A DNA stretch of 64,000 bases, taken from positions 123,768 through 187,767 of the forward strand of contig CAZRMV010000009.1 of the NCBI GenBank assembly GCA_964601275.1. The letters run 5' to 3'. A program made the position numbers and the translations under genes. This DNA is from JAOZPE01 sp964601275 (GTDB taxonomy: Bacteria; Krumholzibacteriota; Krumholzibacteriia; JAJRXK01). How positions within the stretch are numbered: position 1 is the stretch's first letter; each line of letters opens with the position of its first letter. The notes below the pieces were generated by a model. The model was not told the DNA's origin. It worked only from the letters and a program-made list of their open reading frames with translations, and did no database searches. Of the stretch, positions 21,631 through 30,394 are shown piece after piece.

Positions 21631-21660
21631 GGCCGGGACCGGCCCCCGGCCCTTTCTTTT
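21631..21660 (+). terminator. Intrinsic terminator
   Basis: GGCCGGG (21631-21637) pairs with CCCGGCC (21645-21651) over 7 nt and is followed by CTTTCTTTT. It ends the thioredoxin-lipoprotein transcript ahead of the SUF regulator promoter. Confidence 0.75.
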
Positions 21661-21670
21661 CGCTTGGGTT

Positions 21671-21702
21671 ATACTTGACACAAGAGTAAACTTTCCTAGC
21701 TT
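21671..21702 (+). promoter_or_regulatory. Putative SUF operon promoter with IscR-like operator
   Basis: TTGACA (21675-21680) and TAGCTT (21697-21702) are 16 nt apart. Overlapping the -35, the left part ATACTTGAC (21671-21679) and a following AGTAAACT (21685-21692) resemble the two halves of a type 1 IscR site with one base less in the centre. Position over the promoter of an Rrf2-family gene suggests autorepression by cluster-bound regulator. The homology is approximate. Confidence 0.35.
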
Positions 21703-21781
21703 GGTCCGGGTTTCCGCCGTGGGCGCGAGGCCCGGTCCCGGACGGAGGAACCGGTCCGCAGAGAACGAGGAACGTGTCGCG

Positions 21782-22270
21782 ATGAAGATCTCCTCCCAGG
21801 AGGAATACGGGCTGCGCTGCATGCTGCAGCTCGCCCGCTCGGCTCCCGGGCCGATGAGCCTGGCCGAGATCTCCACCGGGGAGGGACTCAGCTCCGCCTA
21901 CGCGGCCAAGTTGCTCGGACACCTGAGGGACCGGGGCCTGGTGGAGGCCGTCCGGGGCCGTTCCGGCGGCTATTCGCTGAGCCGCGCGCCGGAGGAGATC
22001 ACCGTCCACGAGATCCTGTCCGCCTTCGGAGGGCAGCTCTTCGAGGAGCGTTTCTGCGAGGAGCACAACGGGGTGGGAGACTCCTGCGTGCACTCCGGTC
22101 CGGTGTGCAACATCCGGGCGCTCTGGGAAGTGCTCGACGATCTGCTCTCGGCGGTGCTCGACCGTACCAGCCTGGCCGACCTGTTGTGCTTCGGCCGGGT
22201 GCAGGAACGTCTGGAGGAACCCCGGCGACTGATTCTCGAGAGCGGGAAGGGCGCCGAGGCGGTGAACTGA
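21782..22270 (+). CDS. Rrf2-family iron-sulfur cluster-sensing regulator (IscR/SufR-like)
   Basis: This 162-residue protein starts with the Rrf2 winged-helix (MKISSQEEYGLRCMLQLA, then a YAAKLLGHLRDRGLV helix and RGRSGGYSL wing). It carries three cysteines, Cys92, Cys102 and Cys109, spaced like the cluster ligands of IscR (three Cys and a His). It heads the SUF operon, so it most likely represses it when [2Fe-2S] loaded. ATG 21782 follows GAGGAA. A 115-nt gap with a hairpin (22275-22292) separates it from sufC. Confidence 0.92.
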   Translation: MKISSQEEYGLRCMLQLARSAPGPMSLAEISTGEGLSSAYAAKLLGHLRDRGLVEAVRGRSGGYSLSRAPEEITVHEILSAFGGQLFEERFCEEHNGVGDSCVHSGPVCNIRALWEVLDDLLSAVLDRTSLADLLCFGRVQERLEEPRRLILESGKGAEAVN

Positions 22271-22274
22271 GATT

Positions 22275-22292
22275 CCGTGGACGGATCCACGG
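22275..22292 (+). promoter_or_regulatory. Hairpin between the regulator and sufC
   Basis: CCGTGGA (22275-22281) pairs with TCCACGG (22286-22292) over a 4-nt loop, 5 nt after the regulator stop. Without a T-tract it is more likely a partial terminator, processing or mRNA-stabilising element that sets regulator versus assembly-protein levels. Confidence 0.35.
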
Positions 22293-22385
22293 GGATGTCT
22301 TCGATCGGACGGCCGAAGCGGCCGCGAGAACCATCAGGAACCGGCCCATGGCGCCGGGGGCGGCCTGGCCGCAGGGGTGACCACG

Positions 22386-23159
22386 ATGAGCGAACGCAAG
22401 CCAGTGCTGGAAATCGACGATCTCCACGTCTCCATCGAGGGCAAGGAGATCGTCAAGGGCCTGAGCCTCACTCTCCTTCCCGGGGAGAAGGTGGCCATCA
22501 TGGGACCCAACGGTTCGGGGAAGAGCACCCTCACCTACGCGGTGATGGGGCACCCCTCCTACGAGGTCACCCGGGGGAGCGTGAAGCTCAACGGCGAGGA
22601 GATCCTGGGTCTGCCCGCCGATGAACGGGCGCGGCGCGGATTGTTCCTGGCCTTCCAGTACCCGACGGCCATTCCCGGGGTGAGCGTGGCGAACTTCCTG
22701 CGCTCGGCGGTCAACGCGCGGCGGGGCGACGAGATCCCGGTCCGCGAGTTCCGCAAGGAGCTGATGGATCAGTTCCAGAGACTGGAGATTCCCAAGGCCT
22801 TCGCCGGTCGCTACGTGAACGATGGATTCAGCGGCGGTGAGAAGAAGCGGCTGGAGATCCTCCAGATGGCCATGTTGAAGCCGACGGTCGCCCTGCTCGA
22901 CGAGACCGACAGCGGGCTCGATATCGACGCGCTCCGGCTGGTGAGCGAGGGCATCAACCGGGTGGCCGGCAAGGATACCGGGGTGCTCCTGGTGACCCAC
23001 TACCAACGCATCCTCAACTACGTGAAGCCCGACCGCGTGCACGTCTACATGGACGGCCGTATCGTGCGCAGCGGTGGACCGGAGTTTGGCCACGAACTCG
23101 AGGAAAAGGGCTACGAGTGGATCGAGAAGGAAGTCTTCGCCGACGCCCGGGAGGGTTGA
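22386..23159 (+). CDS. sufC: Fe-S assembly ATPase SufC
   Basis: ABC-type ATPase of the SufBCD scaffold. The 257 residues show Walker A GPNGSGKS (40-47), the ABC signature FSGGEKKR, and Walker B VALLDETDSGLDIDA, which is diagnostic for SufC. ATG 22386 was chosen over the GTG at 22377 because the AGGGG is placed better. The gene order here is C-B-D rather than B-C-D. It is followed after two bases by sufB. Confidence 0.96.
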   Translation: MSERKPVLEIDDLHVSIEGKEIVKGLSLTLLPGEKVAIMGPNGSGKSTLTYAVMGHPSYEVTRGSVKLNGEEILGLPADERARRGLFLAFQYPTAIPGVSVANFLRSAVNARRGDEIPVREFRKELMDQFQRLEIPKAFAGRYVNDGFSGGEKKRLEILQMAMLKPTVALLDETDSGLDIDALRLVSEGINRVAGKDTGVLLVTHYQRILNYVKPDRVHVYMDGRIVRSGGPEFGHELEEKGYEWIEKEVFADAREG

Positions 23160-23161
23160 GC

Positions 23162-24640
23162 ATGGCCGCGTCCCACGATTCCGCAGATCGCGCCGGTTCC
23201 ACGCAGACCGCGACGCAACGCCGCGCGGAGGCGGGCCGGTCGATGGACCTGCGCGACGACTACGCCGAGAAATACGGTTTCCACGACCCGGAAGAGTACT
23301 TCCACAAGGGCGCCCGCGGCCTCAACCACGAAGTGGTGGAGATGATCTCGCGGATGAAGGGCGAACCCGAATGGATGCGCCGTTTCCGCCACGAGGCGCT
23401 CGACGTCTATCTCGCCAAGCCCATGCCCACCTGGGGCAACACCGCCGAGCTGGCCGAGATCGATTTCGACAACATCTACTACTACATCAAGCCGATGGAA
23501 GAGCAGGGGCAAAGCTGGGACGACGTTCCCGAGAACATCAAGAAGACCTTCGACCGGCTGGGCATCCCCGAGGCCGAGCGCAAGTTCCTGGCCGGGGTCA
23601 GCGCGCAGTACGAGAGCGAAGTGGTCTACCATTCGGTGAAGAAGGAACTCGAGGAACAGGGCATCCTCTTCTTCGGCATGGACGATGGGCTGAAGAAGTA
23701 TCCTGAGATCGTGAAGAAATACTTCGCGACGGTCATTCCGCCCGAGGACAACAAATTCGCCGCATTGAACTCGGCGGTGTGGTCCGGGGGCAGCTTTATC
23801 TACGTCCCGCCCGGAGTGCACGTGGAGATTCCCCTGCAGGCCTACTTCCGCATCAATGCGGAGAACGCCGGGCAGTTCGAACGCACGCTCATCATCGCGG
23901 ACAAGGGAAGCCGGGTGCACTACATCGAGGGTTGTACCGCCCCGGTGTACACCACCGACTCGTTGCACTCGGCGGTGGTGGAGCTCATCGCGATGGATGA
24001 TGCCTACATCCGCTACACCACCATCCAGAACTGGTCGAACAACATCTACAACCTGGTGACCAAGCGCGCGGTGGCCCATCGCAATGCCACCGTCGAATGG
24101 GTCGACGGCAACATCGGCAGCAAGCTCACCATGAAGTTCCCCTGCATCTACCTGGTGGGAGAGGGCGCCAAGGGAGAGATCCTGTCGGTCGCCTTCGCCG
24201 GGGAAGGACAGCACCAGGACGCCGGCAGCAAGGTGATCCACGCCGCGCCGCACACCACTTCGACCGTCACCTCCAAATCGATCTCCAAGGACGGAGGGCG
24301 TTCGAGCTACCGCGGGCTGGTGAAGATCCATCGCGGAGCGGTGGGCTGCAAGGTGAGCGTCCAATGTGATGCGCTCATCCTGGATGAGAAAAGCCGCAGC
24401 GACACCTATCCCACCATGGAGGTCCAGGAGGAGCAGGTGCAGGTGGAACACGAAGCGCGGGTCTCCAAGGTGGGCGACGAGCAGTTGTTCTACCTGATGA
24501 GCCGCGGGATCAGCGCCGAGGAGGCGCGTCTGCTCATCGTGAACGGCTTCATCGAGCCCTTCACCAAGGAACTGCCCATGGAATACGCGGTCGAGCTGAA
24601 TCGTCTCATCGAGATGGAGATGGAGGGCTCGGTCGGATAG
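23162..24640 (+). CDS. sufB: Fe-S cluster scaffold protein SufB
   Basis: The 492-residue scaffold subunit of SufBC2D, on which new [4Fe-4S] clusters are built. It contains the long right-handed parallel beta-helix with 'GSRVHYIEGCTAP', whose Cys is a conserved sulfur-accepting position, and the 'SRGISAEEARLLIVNGF' C-terminal motif shared with SufD. The ATG follows GGGAGGG and lies two bases after the sufC stop. The N-terminal 25 residues are variable and Ala/Arg-rich. Confidence 0.97.
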   Translation: MAASHDSADRAGSTQTATQRRAEAGRSMDLRDDYAEKYGFHDPEEYFHKGARGLNHEVVEMISRMKGEPEWMRRFRHEALDVYLAKPMPTWGNTAELAEIDFDNIYYYIKPMEEQGQSWDDVPENIKKTFDRLGIPEAERKFLAGVSAQYESEVVYHSVKKELEEQGILFFGMDDGLKKYPEIVKKYFATVIPPEDNKFAALNSAVWSGGSFIYVPPGVHVEIPLQAYFRINAENAGQFERTLIIADKGSRVHYIEGCTAPVYTTDSLHSAVVELIAMDDAYIRYTTIQNWSNNIYNLVTKRAVAHRNATVEWVDGNIGSKLTMKFPCIYLVGEGAKGEILSVAFAGEGQHQDAGSKVIHAAPHTTSTVTSKSISKDGGRSSYRGLVKIHRGAVGCKVSVQCDALILDEKSRSDTYPTMEVQEEQVQVEHEARVSKVGDEQLFYLMSRGISAEEARLLIVNGFIEPFTKELPMEYAVELNRLIEMEMEGSVG

Positions 24641-24649
24641 GGAATCCGG

Positions 24650-25957
24650 ATGGCGGACGAAGCGACCGCCCGGCGAGGAAGTGTGATGCAGGATCTGGCG
24701 AGAGAAAACCAACTCGACGAGGAACGGCTCACCGCGTTCTCCAGCGGGCGGGGTGAGCCCGAATGGCTGACCCGCCGGCGGACAGAAGCGTGGTCGACCT
24801 TCTTGACCGCTGCCTTGCCCGACCGGGCGCAGCACCTGTGGCGTTACAGCGACCCCGCGCAGTTCGAGCCCGGCGGATCGACGGCGGAAGCCTCCGCGGC
24901 GGTGGTGTCCCTCAGCGACGAGGCCCGGCAGAAGGGCGTGGTGGCGATGCCGCTGGAGGCGGCGGCGGCGCATCCCGAGCACGGAGCGCAGGTCCGCGAG
25001 CACCTGGGCCAGGCGGTCGGCGCCGACCACGGACGCCTGGAAGCCTTTGCCCTGGCCGCGTGGAACCGGGGGGTGTACCTCCATGTTCCGCGGGGAGTGG
25101 AGCTGGCCGTGCCCCTGCGGGTGGAGTTCTCCTCGCCGGCAGATGCGCTGGACGTCCGTCGCGTGCTGATGATCGTGGAGGAGGGTTCGCGAGCGACCCT
25201 GATCGAACAGCACGGGGATGGAAAGGCGGATGATCCCGCCCGCTGCTGGGGGGTCGGCGAGATCTTCGTGGCGGACAACGCCCGCGTCGACCACGTCCTG
25301 TTGCAGACCCTCGGCGCCGGGGTGAACGCGCACCTGACCCAGCGGATCGTGCTCGCCCGATCGGCGCGGGCCCACGCCTCGCTGGTGAGTTTCGGCGGCA
25401 AGTCGAGCAAGGTCGATACGGGGACGCTGCTGGCCGGAGAGGGCAGCGAGGTCGAGACCATCGGCCTGCTCTACGGGCGCAAGAAGCAGTTCTTCGACCA
25501 TCACACCGTCCATCACCACAGCGCTCCGCACACGAGCAGCCAGCTCGACTTCAAGGTGGTCTTGAGCGGCCGGAGCCACAGCGCCTACACCGGCAACATC
25601 ACCATCGAGAAGAAGGCCCCCTTCAGCTCGGCCTTCCAGGAGAACCGCAATCTCCTGTTGAGCGAGAGGGCGCGGGCCGAGAGCATTCCCGAACTGGAGA
25701 TCGACATCGACGAGGTGCAGTGCAGCCACGGCGCCACGATCGGTCCCATCCGTGAGGACGAGCTGTTCTACCTGATGAGTCGGGGGATTCCCGAGAGGGA
25801 AGCGGTGCGCCAGATCGTGCGGGGTTTCCTGGAGACGATCCTCGAGAAGATTCCCGAGGATCTGCAGGAGCCGTTGCGGGTCGAGCTGGATGCGCGGCTG
25901 GAGGAGATCCAGGACACGGTTGGAAGAGATCGAGGACAACAGAGGAAGAGCCGATGA
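24650..25957 (+). CDS. sufD: Fe-S assembly protein SufD
   Basis: The 435-residue paralogue of SufB that completes the SufBC2D complex and is needed for iron acquisition. It shows the conserved central 'HHSAPHTSSQLDFK' stretch and the 'LMSRGIPEREAVRQIVRGF' ending that matches SufB. A conserved His in HHTVHHHS fits the SufD cluster-site histidine. It starts 9 nt after sufB, and its stop overlaps the Rieske gene by 4 nt. Confidence 0.95.
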   Translation: MADEATARRGSVMQDLARENQLDEERLTAFSSGRGEPEWLTRRRTEAWSTFLTAALPDRAQHLWRYSDPAQFEPGGSTAEASAAVVSLSDEARQKGVVAMPLEAAAAHPEHGAQVREHLGQAVGADHGRLEAFALAAWNRGVYLHVPRGVELAVPLRVEFSSPADALDVRRVLMIVEEGSRATLIEQHGDGKADDPARCWGVGEIFVADNARVDHVLLQTLGAGVNAHLTQRIVLARSARAHASLVSFGGKSSKVDTGTLLAGEGSEVETIGLLYGRKKQFFDHHTVHHHSAPHTSSQLDFKVVLSGRSHSAYTGNITIEKKAPFSSAFQENRNLLLSERARAESIPELEIDIDEVQCSHGATIGPIREDELFYLMSRGIPEREAVRQIVRGFLETILEKIPEDLQEPLRVELDARLEEIQDTVGRDRGQQRKSR

Positions 25958-26271
25958 GCTTGCGCCATGACCTTGCCGCCGTCGCGGACATTCCCGAGGG
26001 GGAGACCCGCGTCTTCGTGGTGGACGATCTGCGGATCGCGGTCTGCCGGATCGAGGGCAGGTACTACGCCTTCGAGGATGTCTGCACCCATGACGGCGCG
26101 CCGCTGGGCGAAGGATGTCTGGTCGGAAACGAGATCGAATGTCCCCGCCACGGCGCCCGCTTCGACGTGCGCGACGGACACGTGACCCGCATGCCGGCCG
26201 TGGCCCCGATCGAGACCTTCGAGGTGAAGATCGAGAACGGCCGGATCCTCGTGGAGATCGAGGAGGACTGA
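25954..26271 (+). CDS. Rieske-type [2Fe-2S] ferredoxin in the SUF operon
   Basis: A 105-residue NirD/BphF-like Rieske domain. The cluster ligands are Cys44-x-His46 (CTHDG) and Cys63-x2-His66 (CPRHGARF). It is translationally coupled to sufD (ATGA overlap) and followed two bases later by sufS. Similar ferredoxins occur in actinobacterial and other SUF operons, where they may supply electrons for cluster reduction. That role is inferred from context. Confidence 0.92.
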   Translation: MSLRHDLAAVADIPEGETRVFVVDDLRIAVCRIEGRYYAFEDVCTHDGAPLGEGCLVGNEIECPRHGARFDVRDGHVTRMPAVAPIETFEVKIENGRILVEIEED

Positions 26272-26272
26272 G

Positions 26273-27544
26273 ATGGCGGAGTCCGTGGCGAGCCCCGGTA
26301 CCAACTCGGCGCCCCTGGATGTCGCCCGGATCCGCCGCGACTTCCCCATCCTCTCCCGCACGGTGCGCGGGAAACCCCTCCTGTACCTGGACAGCGCCGC
26401 CACCACCCAGAAGCCGCAGGTGGTGCTCGACGCGCTGATCGATTACTACACCCGCTCCAACGCCAACGTGCACCGGGCCATCCACACCCTGGGCGAGGAA
26501 GCAACCGCCGCCTACGAGGGAGTGCGCGACAAGGTCGCGGCCCTGATGGGGGGCGTCGACCGCAGCGGGGTGGTCTTCACTCGCAACGCGACCGAATCGC
26601 TCAACCTGGTGGCCTACGCGTGGGCCCGCCCGCGTCTGGCCCGGGGAGACGAGATCCTGGTCAGCGAGATGGAGCACCACAGCAACCTGGTGCCGTGGAT
26701 CGAGGCGGCCCGGGTCACCGGCGCGGTCCTTTCTACCATCCCCATCACCGATGAGGGCCTGATCGACCTCGACGCCTACGAGGAACTGCTGAGCCACCGC
26801 ACCAAGATCGTGGCCATCACCCACAAGTCGAACGTGCTGGGCACGGTGAACCCGATCGCCGCGATGGCGAAGGCGGCCCACGATGTGGGCGCGTTCGTGG
26901 TGGTGGACGGAGCCCAGGCGGTGCCGCACATGCCGGTCGACCTGAGCACCCTGGGCGCGGACGCCTACGCCTTCAGCGCGCACAAGATGCTGGGCCCCAC
27001 CGGCGTGGGCGTGCTCTGGGCCCGGCCGGAGATCCTCGAGGAGATGGACGCCTTCCTCGGCGGAGGGGAGATGATCCGCGAGGTCCACATGGACCGGGCG
27101 ACCTTCAACGACGTGCCGTGGAAGTTCGAGGCGGGGACCCCCAACATCGCCGGGGTGATCGCCTTCGGCGCGGCCATCGACTACCTGGTGGATCTGGGCA
27201 TGAAGCGGCTGCACGAACACGAGACGCGGCTGACCGTCTACGCCCGGGAGCGCCTGGCGGAGATCGAAGGCCTGACACTCTTTGGCCCGCGCGATCCGAT
27301 CCACGGCGGCGGGGTGGTCACCTTCTGGGACAAGGACGTCCACCCCCACGACCTCTCGACCATCCTGGACACCCACGGGGTGGCGATCCGAGCCGGACAC
27401 CACTGCGCGCAACCCTTGATGCGCCGGCTGGGGGTGGTGGCCACCGCCCGGGCTTCGTTCTACTGCTACAATGACAAGGACGACGTCGATGCCCTGGTGC
27501 AGGCCCTCCACGCATGCCGGAAGTACTTTGGTCATGAATCTTGA
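26273..27544 (+). CDS. sufS: Cysteine desulfurase SufS
   Basis: This PLP enzyme takes sulfur from cysteine for cluster assembly. It has 423 residues, the usual length. The Schiff-base Lys238 lies in SAHKMLGPTG and the persulfide-forming Cys378 in RAGHHCAQPL, typical for group II (SufS/CsdA) desulfurases. It overlaps the following sufU by 11 nt. SufS paired with SufU, not SufE, indicates the Gram-positive-like sulfur transfer route. Confidence 0.97.
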   Translation: MAESVASPGTNSAPLDVARIRRDFPILSRTVRGKPLLYLDSAATTQKPQVVLDALIDYYTRSNANVHRAIHTLGEEATAAYEGVRDKVAALMGGVDRSGVVFTRNATESLNLVAYAWARPRLARGDEILVSEMEHHSNLVPWIEAARVTGAVLSTIPITDEGLIDLDAYEELLSHRTKIVAITHKSNVLGTVNPIAAMAKAAHDVGAFVVVDGAQAVPHMPVDLSTLGADAYAFSAHKMLGPTGVGVLWARPEILEEMDAFLGGGEMIREVHMDRATFNDVPWKFEAGTPNIAGVIAFGAAIDYLVDLGMKRLHEHETRLTVYARERLAEIEGLTLFGPRDPIHGGGVVTFWDKDVHPHDLSTILDTHGVAIRAGHHCAQPLMRRLGVVATARASFYCYNDKDDVDALVQALHACRKYFGHES

Positions 27545-28061
27545 ACTCGACACCATGTACCGCGAGGTGGTCCTGGACCACTACAAGAAACCGCGCGGCC
27601 GGTGCCCCCTCGACCGCCACGACGTCGAGAACGAGGGCTTCAACCCCGTCTGTGGTGATGAGGTGAAGATCGGCCTGCGTATCGAGGACGGAAAGGTCAT
27701 CGGGGTGCACAGCCTGGGACGCGGGTGTTCCATCAGCGTGGCCTCGGGTTCGATGCTGGCGGAGATCCTCCAGGGCAAGACCCTCCAGGAGGCGCGCTCG
27801 CTCGCGGAGAACTTCCGGAAGATGATGCACGGCGAGATCTCGCCGGATGATGTCGATCTGGGCGATCTCGAAGCCCTGGAGGGCGTGCAGAAGTTTCCGG
27901 TGCGGATCAAGTGCGCCCTGCTTCCCTGGACCACACTCCTGGACGCGATCGATGCCTACGAGAAGGGCGAGTGTGCTCGCCAGAGCACCACCGAGGATCC
28001 GCAACTGGGCAAGCGGCCGGGAATCGTCCAGACGGACGACGACGAACGGAGAGCGGTATGA
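27534..28061 (+). CDS. sufU: Zinc-dependent sulfurtransferase SufU
   Basis: This protein accepts persulfide from SufS and passes it to SufB. The 175 residues have the YREVVLDHYKKPRG start and the three zinc/sulfur ligands Cys40 (NPVCGDE), Cys65 (GRGCSIS) and Cys127 (IKCALLPW). The insertion between the last two cysteines separates SufU from IscU. A C-terminal tail of about 25 residues is variable. It overlaps both sufS and sufT. Confidence 0.95.
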   Translation: MNLELDTMYREVVLDHYKKPRGRCPLDRHDVENEGFNPVCGDEVKIGLRIEDGKVIGVHSLGRGCSISVASGSMLAEILQGKTLQEARSLAENFRKMMHGEISPDDVDLGDLEALEGVQKFPVRIKCALLPWTTLLDAIDAYEKGECARQSTTEDPQLGKRPGIVQTDDDERRAV

Positions 28062-28495
28062 AGAACAGCGAGACGCCGGAGAACGAAGCCGTCCGTACCG
28101 AGGAAACGACGGGGGAAGACGCGATCTCCGGGGACGGGACGCCGGATGCCGGCCGGAGCGCGGCCCCCGACGATGGGGCGCGACAAATCGATTTCGAGGA
28201 AGTGAAGCAGCATCTCCATCCGGTGAAGGATCCCGAGATCAACCTCAGCATCGTCGAACTGGGACTGGTCTACAGTCACGAATGGAACCCGGAAACGGGC
28301 AAGCTGAAGATCCTCATGACCCTCACCAGCCAGATGTGCCCGTTGGGTCCGGAGATCCTCAACGGGGTGCAGATCGCGGCGCAGCAGATCCCCGGAGTGC
28401 GCGAGGTCGAAGTGGAGCTGGTGTGGAATCCGCCGTGGGACCCGCGTACCCACTGTAGCGAGGACGCCAAGGCGATGCTGGGGATCTGGGACTGA
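28058..28495 (+). CDS. sufT: SufT/MIP18-family (DUF59) Fe-S maturation protein
   Basis: The 145-residue protein has a disordered acidic N-terminus (1-45). The DUF59 core follows, with DPEINLSIVELGLVY and MTLTSQMCPLGPEI, where the Cys is the conserved functional residue. In SUF operons this family assists cluster insertion or maturation of client proteins. Its ATG overlaps the sufU stop (ATGA). It is the last gene of the operon. Only 23 nt separate it from the converging phosphatase gene, and no terminator is visible. Confidence 0.9.
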   Translation: MKNSETPENEAVRTEETTGEDAISGDGTPDAGRSAAPDDGARQIDFEEVKQHLHPVKDPEINLSIVELGLVYSHEWNPETGKLKILMTLTSQMCPLGPEILNGVQIAAQQIPGVREVEVELVWNPPWDPRTHCSEDAKAMLGIWD

Positions 28496-28518
28496 ACCCA
28501 CATCGGCACGAGGCCTCA

Positions 28519-30171
28519 TCAGCCTTCGATGCCGTCCGCGGCACGGGACGCCTCCTTCCGGCGCAGGAGAATGAGGGTGACATCGTCCGAGGCGTGCCGT
28601 CCGGCGAGATGATCTTCCACTGCATTCAGGATGGCGTCGCGGATCTCCGCCAGGGGCGCGCTCCGGCGTTCCCGGAGGATCGCGATGACCGGCTCGAGCC
28701 CCATCAGGTTCTCACCGTCGCGGGTGGCCTCGGGGATGCCGTCGCTGAAGACCGCCATCAGATCGCCCGGTTGCAGTGCGCCGGATTGCACCTTCAGAGG
28801 GTTTTCGGGAAGAAGTCCCATGGGCTGTCCGCCCGAGGGGAAGCGGTCGAGGGTTCCGTCGGCGCGGAGAACGAGCGGCGGCTCATGGCCCGCGTTCAGG
28901 TACTCCATCTGCCCGGTGGCCGGATCGAGATCTCCGGCGAAGAGGGTGACGAACTGCTCGGCCGAGAGGTTCTCGTACAGCTTGCGGTGCAGGATGTCCC
29001 CGAAGCGGTCGAGATCGTCGGTGGTCTCCGCCAGGGTCGACAACAACACCATGCACGCGGCCATGGCCAATGCCGCCGGGGTTCCCTTGCCGGTGACGTC
29101 ACCCAGGGCCAGCAGGATCCGCCCCTTCGGCCGCGGCAGGAAGGTGTAGAGATCGCCCCCGACGCCCCGGCACATCACCAGGTGGGCGAGCAGGTCGTAG
29201 CCTTCCAGGCGGGGGAGCTTTTCGGGGAGCATCGCCTCCTGGATGCGCGCGGCGGTTCGGATCTCCTTCTCCAGGCTCTGGTTGCGCAGTTTCACCGCGA
29301 CCGCGTTGGCGGTGGCGCTGAGAACCTGGAGTTCATCCTCCCCGAAATGGATTCCCCGGCGTTTGCAATCGACGTAGAGCAGGCCCCGGACCCTCTCGTT
29401 GTCGAAGAGGGGGGCGGCCATCGCGGAATGCAGGTGCAGGGCCATGATGCTGGCGCTGGCCTGGAACTCCTCGTCGGCCGCGGTATCACTCACCAGGACC
29501 GCCGCGCGTTCCTTCAGGACCTTGTCCACCAGGGTGGATGAGAGGTGGAGACGATCGTCGGAACCCTCCTCCCGCAACCACTGGCCCACCGGTTCGGGAA
29601 GGGTTCCCTCGCCGCTGTCCTCCAGCAGCACCACCCGATCGGCGTCGACCCAGCGACTGACGAACTCGCACGCCTCGTTCGCCATCCGCTCTCCTCCGTG
29701 GTCGCTGGCGATGAGTTCGAAGAGCGTGCTCAGCATCCGGCTGATGCGGACGCGGGCCCGGTCGCTGTAGTCCTGTCCCAGCTGGAAGGAGGAGCGGGTC
29801 AAGAGCTGGCGGTCCTCGCTGAGTCGGCCCAGGAGGGAAACGCCCCCGCCGCGAGTGCGCTCGAGATCGTCATGTCCTCCTTCCTGCTGGCGCCACATCG
29901 CGACCCCGGCGAAACGGACGACGCTTCCCGCCGGCACCTCGACTTCCCCCTGCTGGGCGGAAAGGGGGGAGCCGTCGAGGTCGGTCCCGTTGGTCGATCC
30001 CAGGTCGCGGACGAAGACGCGGTCTCCCTCGATCCGCAGTTCGGCGTGGCGGCCGCTGACGGTCTGCACCGGGATCTGTACGGTCGAACCTGGCCCCCGC
30101 CCGACCATGTGGACGCCCTCCTCCAGCTCGACCTCGTGGGGCCGGCCCTGGTAGGTCAGGACAAAGCGCAT
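28519..30171 (-). CDS. FHA-GAF-PP2C (RsbU-type) serine phosphatase
   Basis: A 550-residue regulator with three domains. An FHA domain (about 1-95) has GRGPGSTVQI, SGRHAEL and LGSTNGT and binds phosphothreonine. A GAF domain (about 150-310) follows. A SpoIIE/PP2C phosphatase domain (about 325-545) has GGDLYTFL, LGDVTGKGTPAALAMA and FSDGIPEATR, with the metal-binding aspartates present. Such proteins dephosphorylate anti-sigma-factor antagonists in partner-switching pathways. No STAS or anti-sigma partner gene is nearby, so the pathway is unknown. ATG 30171 follows GGAGG. Confidence 0.92.
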   Translation of the reverse strand: MRFVLTYQGRPHEVELEEGVHMVGRGPGSTVQIPVQTVSGRHAELRIEGDRVFVRDLGSTNGTDLDGSPLSAQQGEVEVPAGSVVRFAGVAMWRQQEGGHDDLERTRGGGVSLLGRLSEDRQLLTRSSFQLGQDYSDRARVRISRMLSTLFELIASDHGGERMANEACEFVSRWVDADRVVLLEDSGEGTLPEPVGQWLREEGSDDRLHLSSTLVDKVLKERAAVLVSDTAADEEFQASASIMALHLHSAMAAPLFDNERVRGLLYVDCKRRGIHFGEDELQVLSATANAVAVKLRNQSLEKEIRTAARIQEAMLPEKLPRLEGYDLLAHLVMCRGVGGDLYTFLPRPKGRILLALGDVTGKGTPAALAMAACMVLLSTLAETTDDLDRFGDILHRKLYENLSAEQFVTLFAGDLDPATGQMEYLNAGHEPPLVLRADGTLDRFPSGGQPMGLLPENPLKVQSGALQPGDLMAVFSDGIPEATRDGENLMGLEPVIAILRERRSAPLAEIRDAILNAVEDHLAGRHASDDVTLILLRRKEASRAADGIEG

Positions 30172-30334
30172 GGACGTTCCTCCGGGACGGGCACGGGACC
30201 AGGAAGGGGGGACCTTCCCGAGTCTACCGTGGCTGGACCCGGGGGGCAACGTGGGCTCGATCTCCCCGGGCCGTTCGGGCCGAAGGCGGGGGCCAGCGGG
30301 AGCCCTTCGGGGAAGATGGGCTTCAAAGCCCGGG

Positions 30335-30364
30335 TTGCCGGGGCAGGGGGGTCGGCCCTATCGT
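30335..30364 (+). promoter_or_regulatory. Putative promoter of the CcmH-like gene
   Basis: TTGCCG (30335-30340) and TATCGT (30359-30364) are 18 nt apart. Transcription would start about 24 nt before the ATG at 30395, whose Shine-Dalgarno is GGAGAG (30384-30389). Confidence 0.4.
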
Positions 30365-30394
30365 AGAGCCGACCCCCAACGGCCGGAGAGCCCC

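Noticed and set aside
23111..27556. A very long open frame opposite the SUF operon
   Set aside because: It is the reverse shadow of sufB-sufS in high-G+C DNA. The + strand carries recognisable catalytic motifs, the minus translation is low-complexity Arg/His/Asp-rich and has no motif.
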